Positions 60,930 to 64,000 of a stretch of 64,000 bases of DNA are shown in pieces (the stretch's first letter is position 1; every line of letters begins with the position of its first letter). The translations under genes were made by a program, and so were the position numbers. The DNA comes from Gemmatimonadaceae bacterium (GTDB taxonomy: Bacteria > Gemmatimonadota > Gemmatimonadetes > Gemmatimonadales > Gemmatimonadaceae), in contig JAIEMN010000019.1 of NCBI GenBank assembly GCA_019752115.1, positions 186,001 to 250,000 on the forward strand. The letters are read 5' to 3'. The notes under the pieces were generated by a model. It was not told where the DNA came from and did no database searches. It saw only the letters and a program-made list of their open reading frames with translations.

Positions 60930-61847
60930 GTGCTCCAACTCCTAACCCGCCGCCTCCTCCTCAGCCTCCCCACCCTCGCCGGTGTCCTCGCCGTCGTCTT
61001 CCTCCTCCTCTACGTCGCGCCCGGTGATCCGGTGCAGGCGATGGTGGGCGAGCGGGCCGATGCGGCCACGATTGCGCGGTTGCGGGCGGAGCTGCGGCTC
61101 GACGATCCGTTGCCGGTGCAGTTCGTGCATTACGCGGGCGGCATCCTGAAGGGCGACCTGGGGCGCAGCTACATCACGAATCGGCCGATCGTGCAGGACA
61201 TCGCCGAGCGATTCCCGCGCACGTTGCTGCTCGCGGGCGCGGCGATGCTGTTGGCGACGATCACGGGCGTCACGATCGGCGTGCTCGCCGCGGTGAAGCC
61301 GAACGGCTGGTTCGATCGCCTCGCGCTGGCCACGACGTATCTCGGGATTTCTTTTCCGGTGTACTGGATCGGCCTGTTGCTGATCGTGCTCTTCGCCGTC
61401 ACCCTGCGCTGGCTCCCCGCGTCGGGCTTTGGCCGCCCGGAGTTCCTCGTGCTGCCGGCGCTCGCACTCGGCTCGCGCTCCATCGCCTATCTCGCCCGCG
61501 TCACCCGCGGCGCGATGCTCGAGGTCATGGGCGCCGACTTCGTGCGCACCGCCCGCGCCAAAGGCCTCGCCGAACGCGTCGTCATCACGCGCCACGCCCT
61601 CCGCAACGCGCTCATCCCCGTCGTCACCGTCATCGGTCTGGACTTCGGTGCCTACCTCACCGGCTCCATCCTCACCGAAACCATCTTCAGCTGGCCCGGC
61701 ATCGGCCGCTACGTGGTGATGGCGATTTCACGACGCGACCTCCCCGCCGTGCAGGGGACGGTGTTGTTCCTGTCGGTGGTATTCGTCCTGGTGAATCTGG
61801 CGACGGATGTGATGTACCAACGAGTGGACCCGCGGGTGAGGGCGTAG
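60930..61847 (+). CDS. DppB/OppB-type ABC transporter permease
   Basis: A 305-residue permease with a GTG start and six membrane helices. Motifs: N-terminal 'LLLSLPTLAGVLAVVFLLLY', 'APGDPVQAMVGE', 'GDLGRSYITNRPIVQDI' and the coupling loop 'RTARAKGLAERVVITRHALR', then 'ETIFSWPGIGRYV'. It would pair with a DppC-type permease; none follows here, but one is encoded at 16345-17214. It probably works with the binding protein upstream. Confidence 0.9.
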   Translation: MLQLLTRRLLLSLPTLAGVLAVVFLLLYVAPGDPVQAMVGERADAATIARLRAELRLDDPLPVQFVHYAGGILKGDLGRSYITNRPIVQDIAERFPRTLLLAGAAMLLATITGVTIGVLAAVKPNGWFDRLALATTYLGISFPVYWIGLLLIVLFAVTLRWLPASGFGRPEFLVLPALALGSRSIAYLARVTRGAMLEVMGADFVRTARAKGLAERVVITRHALRNALIPVVTVIGLDFGAYLTGSILTETIFSWPGIGRYVVMAISRRDLPAVQGTVLFLSVVFVLVNLATDVMYQRVDPRVRA

Positions 61848-61870
61848 CGAGGCGGGCGGGGAAAGACTGG

Positions 61871-62003
61871 TACTGCGGAAAGGCGTACGGCGGGAAGACG
61901 TACTGCGGGAAGACACACAGCGGGAAGACGTACCGCGACACCGCAGTAAATCGCCGTACGTCTTCCCGCAGTACGTCTTCCCGCCGTACGTCTTTCCGCA
62001 GTA
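61871..62003. repeat. 133-bp gene-free inverted element of the GCGGGAAGAC family
   Basis: Left arm 61871-61914 and right arm 61960-62003 are reverse complements over 44 bp with one mismatch (GGCG against GACG). Units alternate TACTGCGGGAAGACG and TACGGCGGGAAGACG. The 45-bp centre contains further partial units (GCGGGAAGACGTACCG and CGCCGTAC). It lies between the permease stop and the adenosyltransferase gene and encodes nothing. Confidence 0.85.
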
Positions 62004-62044
62004 CATCAGTTCACCTCCCCCCCAAGCCGATTACCTTTCGCCCC

Positions 62045-62590
62045 ATGAAGATCTATACCAGAACCGGCGACGAGGGCGCCACCGCCCTCTTCGGCGGCGG
62101 CCGCGTGGGGAAGGATCATCCGCGCGTGGAAGCGTACGGCGATGTCGACGAGCTCAATGCCTCCCTGGGGCTCGCGCGCTCGATCGACATGATGCCGCGC
62201 ATCGATGAAGTGCTCGTGCCCATTCAGCGCGACCTCTTCGCGATCGGCGCGCTGTTGGCGACGCCGGACCATGAGAAGATGAAGGAGCAGCTCTCCAAGG
62301 CGCGCATCGACGAAGGGCGCATCGCGGAGCTCGAGCGCTACATCGACGGCTGCGAATCGGAGCTCGAACCGCTCAAGTCCTTCATCATCCCCGGTGGCAC
62401 CCCCAAGGCCGCCGCGCTGCACGTCGCGCGCACGGTGTGCCGCCGCGCCGAACGGCGCGTCGTGCATCTGAGCGCCGAGGTCGAGCTCCCACATCTCGTG
62501 GTCATCTACCTCAATCGCCTCAGCGATCTCCTCTTCATGCTCGCCCGCGTCGCCAACAAGCGCGCCGGCGCCGGCGAAGTCACCTGGTAA
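62045..62590 (+). CDS. PduO-type cob(I)alamin adenosyltransferase
   Basis: A 181-residue trimeric helical-bundle enzyme that makes adenosylcobalamin from cob(I)alamin and ATP. The ATP site is 'KIYTRTGDEGATALFGGGRVGKD', with 'EAYGDVDELNASLGLAR' and 'FIIPGGTPKAAALHVARTVCRRAERR' as the other signature segments. This matches the PduO/MMAB family and not CobA. No cobalamin riboswitch is seen upstream; that space is taken by the inverted element. Confidence 0.94.
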   Translation: MKIYTRTGDEGATALFGGGRVGKDHPRVEAYGDVDELNASLGLARSIDMMPRIDEVLVPIQRDLFAIGALLATPDHEKMKEQLSKARIDEGRIAELERYIDGCESELEPLKSFIIPGGTPKAAALHVARTVCRRAERRVVHLSAEVELPHLVVIYLNRLSDLLFMLARVANKRAGAGEVTW

Positions 62591-62602
62591 CTCCGCGCTG
62601 TT

Positions 62603-62652
62603 CGTCTTCCCGCAGTACGTCTTCCCGCAGTACGTCTTCCCGCCGTACGCCG
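62603..62652. repeat. Single-orientation GCGGGAAGAC-family array
   Basis: Three units in the CGTCTTCCCGCAGTA orientation (62603, 62618, 62633; 15-bp period), the last with CCGTACG. No opposing arm is present. It lies between the adenosyltransferase stop and the aroB start, and overlaps the region where an aroB ribosome site would be. Confidence 0.8.
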
Positions 62653-62657
62653 AGAAA

Positions 62658-63728
62658 GTGCCCCTAGATCTCCCCCTCCCCTACCCCATCCACTGCGCCC
62701 GCGGCTCGCTCGTGCAGGCGGGGGAGATCGTGCGGGCCGTCGCCCCCGCCCATCGCGTCGCCATCATCTCCGATGAGAGCGTCGCGGCGCATCATGGCGC
62801 GGCCGTGGCGGCGCAGTTCACCGGGGCAAAGCTCTTCACCATTCCCCCCGGCGAGCACGAAAAGACGCGCGCCCGCTGGGCCGAACTCACCGACGCGCTG
62901 ATCGCGTGGGGCGCCGGTCGCGATACCACCATTGTCGCGCTGGGCGGCGGCGTGGTCGGCGACCTCGCTGGCTTTGTGGCGGCGACCTACATGCGCGGCC
63001 TCCCCGTCGTGCAGGTGCCCACTACGCTCCTCGCCATGGTGGACGCGTCGGTGGGCGGCAAGACGGCCGTCGATACACCGGCCGGTAAGAATCTCGTTGG
63101 CGCGTTTCACAATCCGTCGGCGGTGATCATCGACCCCGACGTGCTGCGCACCCTCAGCGCCCCGCAGTTCCGGAGCGGGCTCGCCGAGATGCTCAAGCAC
63201 GGCGTCATCGCCGATCGCGCGTATTTCGACGCGATGCTACACGCGCTCCCGGCGCTCTTGAGCGACGGCGCCGCCGCCGAACCGCTGCCGCGCCTGATCG
63301 CCGGCAGCGTGCACATCAAGGCCGACGTCGTCGCCGAAGACACGCGCGAAGGCGGGCTCCGTCAGATCCTGAACTTCGGCCACACGATCGCACACGCCGT
63401 CGAGAAGCTCCGCCAGTATCAGATGCTGCACGGCGACGCCGTCGCCATGGGCATGGTGGCCGAGGCGCGCATCGCCGAAGCGATTGGGCTGGCGTCACCC
63501 GGGCTCGCGTTGGCCGTGGAAGACGCCGTGCGCAGTGCCGGCCTCCCGAGCGCGCTGCCGAGCGATCTCTCTATAGAGGCGATCATCGCCGAGACGCACG
63601 GCGACAAGAAGGCGCGCGGTGGCGCGGCGCGCTATGCGCTGCCTCGCTCGCTTGGCGAAATGGATGCGGCGGAGGGGCGCTGGTCGGTGGCGGTGCCTGA
63701 CGCCGTCGTCCTAGGCGCGCTGAGCTAG
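62658..63728 (+). CDS. aroB: 3-dehydroquinate synthase
   Basis: A 356-residue NAD- and zinc-dependent enzyme, second step of the shikimate pathway. Start GTG at 62658. Motifs: NAD region 'IVALGGGVVGDLAGFVAATYMRG', 'VPTTLLAMVDASVGGKTAVDT', 'KNLVGAFHNPSAVIID' and metal ligands in 'LAEMLKHGVI' and 'LNFGHTIAHAVE'. 'LHGDAVAMGM' holds the last metal His. The length is normal. No other aro gene is adjacent. Confidence 0.95.
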   Translation: MPLDLPLPYPIHCARGSLVQAGEIVRAVAPAHRVAIISDESVAAHHGAAVAAQFTGAKLFTIPPGEHEKTRARWAELTDALIAWGAGRDTTIVALGGGVVGDLAGFVAATYMRGLPVVQVPTTLLAMVDASVGGKTAVDTPAGKNLVGAFHNPSAVIIDPDVLRTLSAPQFRSGLAEMLKHGVIADRAYFDAMLHALPALLSDGAAAEPLPRLIAGSVHIKADVVAEDTREGGLRQILNFGHTIAHAVEKLRQYQMLHGDAVAMGMVAEARIAEAIGLASPGLALAVEDAVRSAGLPSALPSDLSIEAIIAETHGDKKARGGAARYALPRSLGEMDAAEGRWSVAVPDAVVLGALS

Positions 63729-63747
63729 GACCGGCACTGGCGCGGGA

Positions 63748-63857
63748 CGCGGGGGCTGGCGTGCGGCGCCTCACGGCCCTGTCCCGGGTTGGGAAACGCC
63801 GTGCCGGCGTTCCCAAGCCGGGACAGCGGCCGCTCGGACCGCACGCCAGCCCCCGCG
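63748..63857. repeat. ~110-bp nested palindrome C with perfect 19-bp outer arms
   Basis: Outer arms 63748-63766 and 63839-63857 (CGCGGGGGCTGGCGTGCGG and exact complement). Core arms around 63776-63800 and 63804-63831 carry CTGTCCCGGGTTGGGAAACG and near-complement. It begins 20 bp after aroB and could act as its terminator. Confidence 0.85.
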
Positions 63858-63944
63858 TTTGCGATCTCAGGCGCGAACCGCTCTGACCTCTGACCTCCGC
63901 GCCCCAGGCGAAGCCGCCCGGGCGCTCCGGCGGGGGTGCGGCGC

Positions 63945-64000
63945 CGAGCGGTCGCTCTCCGGGCTTGGGAAGGCCGCCGGCGTTCCCAACCCCGGAGAGG
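63945..64000. repeat. Nested palindrome D, cut by the window end
   Basis: Core arms CTCTCCGGGCTTGGGAA (63955-63971) and TTCCCAACCCCGGAGAG (63983-63999) match the core of elements A-C. The right outer arm lies beyond the window, so the outer stem cannot be checked. Confidence 0.7.

Noticed and set aside
61848-62044. Cobalamin riboswitch ahead of the adenosyltransferase gene
   Set aside because: The space is accounted for by the inverted 15-bp repeat element and shows no B12-box-like sequence.

Overview
The window is a chromosomal segment of a high-GC, Gram-negative (diderm) bacterium. Omp85 and TamB-type outer-membrane assembly proteins, an MsbA-like flippase, PBP1A, Lgt, and dense GTG-started, ATGA-coupled operons all point that way. 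The mix of NtrC-type sigma-54 regulators with a PorX-like (receiver plus PglZ) regulator suits a soil or freshwater member of Gemmatimonadota. That placement is inferred from gene content and style; no rRNA gene is present. I recognised no tRNA, rRNA, CRISPR array, phage or classical transposase.

Layout. 1-2529: a NYN/OST-HTH protein (cut by the window edge) and an acyl-CoA ligase. 2584-9226: a tightly coupled signalling block with an NtrY-like kinase, two paralogous one-pass membrane proteins and an NtrC-like regulator, then an outer-membrane barrel protein and a DUF4390-like exported protein. 9237-16325: HNH endonuclease, amidohydrolase and PBP1A on the minus strand, tyrS, and a class-V aminotransferase. 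16345-21777: a minus-strand operon of PorX-like regulator, MsbA-like exporter, glycosyltransferase-like protein and DppC-like permease leading into the aminotransferase. 21815-25046: a degenerate DnaB-like ATPase, yebC, ruvC, ruvA. 25127-30126: a DUF3299 / LolD-like / FtsX-like set resembling the zrg zinc-uptake locus, with PepSY and M28 peptidase genes behind it. 30212-41017: a long housekeeping run, ruvB-queA-tgt-yajC-def-fmt-rsmB-PASTA-rpe-tlpA-tsaD-lgt. 41088-43695: feoA-feoB and a Cys-rich tail gene behind a Fur-type box. 43710-51365: HAD phosphatase, EamA transporter, NlpC/P60 peptidase and a 1258-residue hybrid kinase whose DHp histidine is replaced by asparagine. 51798-58684: tamA-tamB. 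58735-63728: a peptide-binding protein and DppB-like permease, a PduO-type adenosyltransferase, and aroB.

The most unusual content lies between the genes. Many gaps, especially between convergent genes, hold nested inverted arrays of short units: a GCGGGAAGAC family (15-bp period), a CGTATACG family (12/13-bp period), a GGACAAC-ACGAGG family, and ~110-bp double palindromes with a conserved core but sequence-divergent, still perfectly complementary outer arms. The standout is a 575-bp cassette (60326-60900): a four-helix-bundle (23S-IVS/Avd-like) gene enclosed by perfect 48-bp terminal inverted repeats made of the 15-bp unit. It sits in what would otherwise be a ~51-bp gap between a peptide-binding-protein gene and its permease gene. 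Gene-free relatives of the same repeat occupy the next two intergenic gaps. This resembles the logic of REPIN/RAYT systems but with a different, non-transposase protein, and it is the best candidate here for an undescribed system.
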